Assembly: GCA_035524275.1 (NCBI GenBank)
Contig: DATKPC010000087.1
Location: 1-31,293, forward strand
Source of the DNA: DATKPC01 sp035524275
GTDB lineage: Bacteria; Pseudomonadota; Gammaproteobacteria; Burkholderiales; Burkholderiaceae_F
Reading direction: 5' to 3'
DNA length: 31,293 bases
In this document: positions 31,270 through 31,293 of the stretch, piece after piece
How positions within the stretch are numbered: position 1 is the first letter of the stretch
How the letters are laid out: each line of letters opens with the position of its first letter
Made by a program: the position numbers and the translations under genes
Notes under the pieces: model-generated
The model's input: the letters and a program-made list of their open reading frames with translations, nothing else
Told to the model about the DNA's origin: nothing
Databases searched by the model: none

Positions 31270-31293
31270 CCCTCTCCCCCACCCCTCTCCCGC
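31270..31293. repeat. Left arm of another inverted-repeat element, cut by the window end
   Basis: CCCTCTCCCCCACCCCTCTC and CCGC match the left arm of the copies at 5413 and 17914. The rest lies outside the window, so the orientation of its core is unknown. Confidence 0.8.

Overview
This is about 31.3 kb of a GC-rich chromosome. Gene content and order point to a betaproteobacterium (Burkholderiales/Rhodocyclales type): hemB next to engB and a dihaem cytochrome c4, and the run msrP-msrQ / lysA-lptM / cyaY / mrcA / pilMNOPQ. That affiliation is an inference from recognised protein families and synteny. I see no rRNA, tRNA, CRISPR array, transposase or phage gene. Apart from short intergenic repeats the window looks like stable chromosomal backbone with a few accessory genes.

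Left third (1-9400): an MFS transporter, a DUF2127 membrane protein, a large DCC/lipase-maturation-factor fusion, a short membrane protein that looks like the detached N-terminal half of a polyprenyl glycosylphosphotransferase and is coupled to a periplasmic DUF3617 protein, then glycogen phosphorylase (glgP) with a textbook sigma-54 promoter and a medium-chain dehydrogenase. Three copies of an approximately 130-bp long-inverted-repeat element sit between these genes. A structured RNA ending in a strong intrinsic terminator lies after the MFS gene.

Middle (9400-18060): a periplasmic PEBP-family protein, a serine-rich protein of unknown function, an LpxH-like phosphoesterase translationally coupled to a GT4 glycosyltransferase (both apparently starting with TTG), the ribosome-rescue factor Hsp15, hemB, engB, cytochrome c4 and a DUF4397 lipoprotein. 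Between hemB and engB, on the strand opposite both, there is a compact four-hairpin sequence ending in a perfect intrinsic terminator. This looks like an undescribed small RNA. It occupies the same place relative to engB (3' side, convergent) as Spot 42 in E. coli and ErsA in Pseudomonas.

Right third (18060-31293): GMP reductase guaC; the periplasmic methionine-sulfoxide repair pair msrP/msrQ; lysA with lptM; frataxin cyaY; penicillin-binding protein 1a (mrcA); a 573-bp regulatory gap; and the type IV pilus assembly operon pilMNOPQ. The operon ends in a perfect terminator followed by another copy of the repeat, cut by the window end.

Most promising for follow-up: the hemB/engB small RNA, the structured RNA at about 1411-1531, the sigma-54 promoter of glgP, and the repeat family, whose core points the same way as transcription of the preceding gene in every copy where this can be judged.
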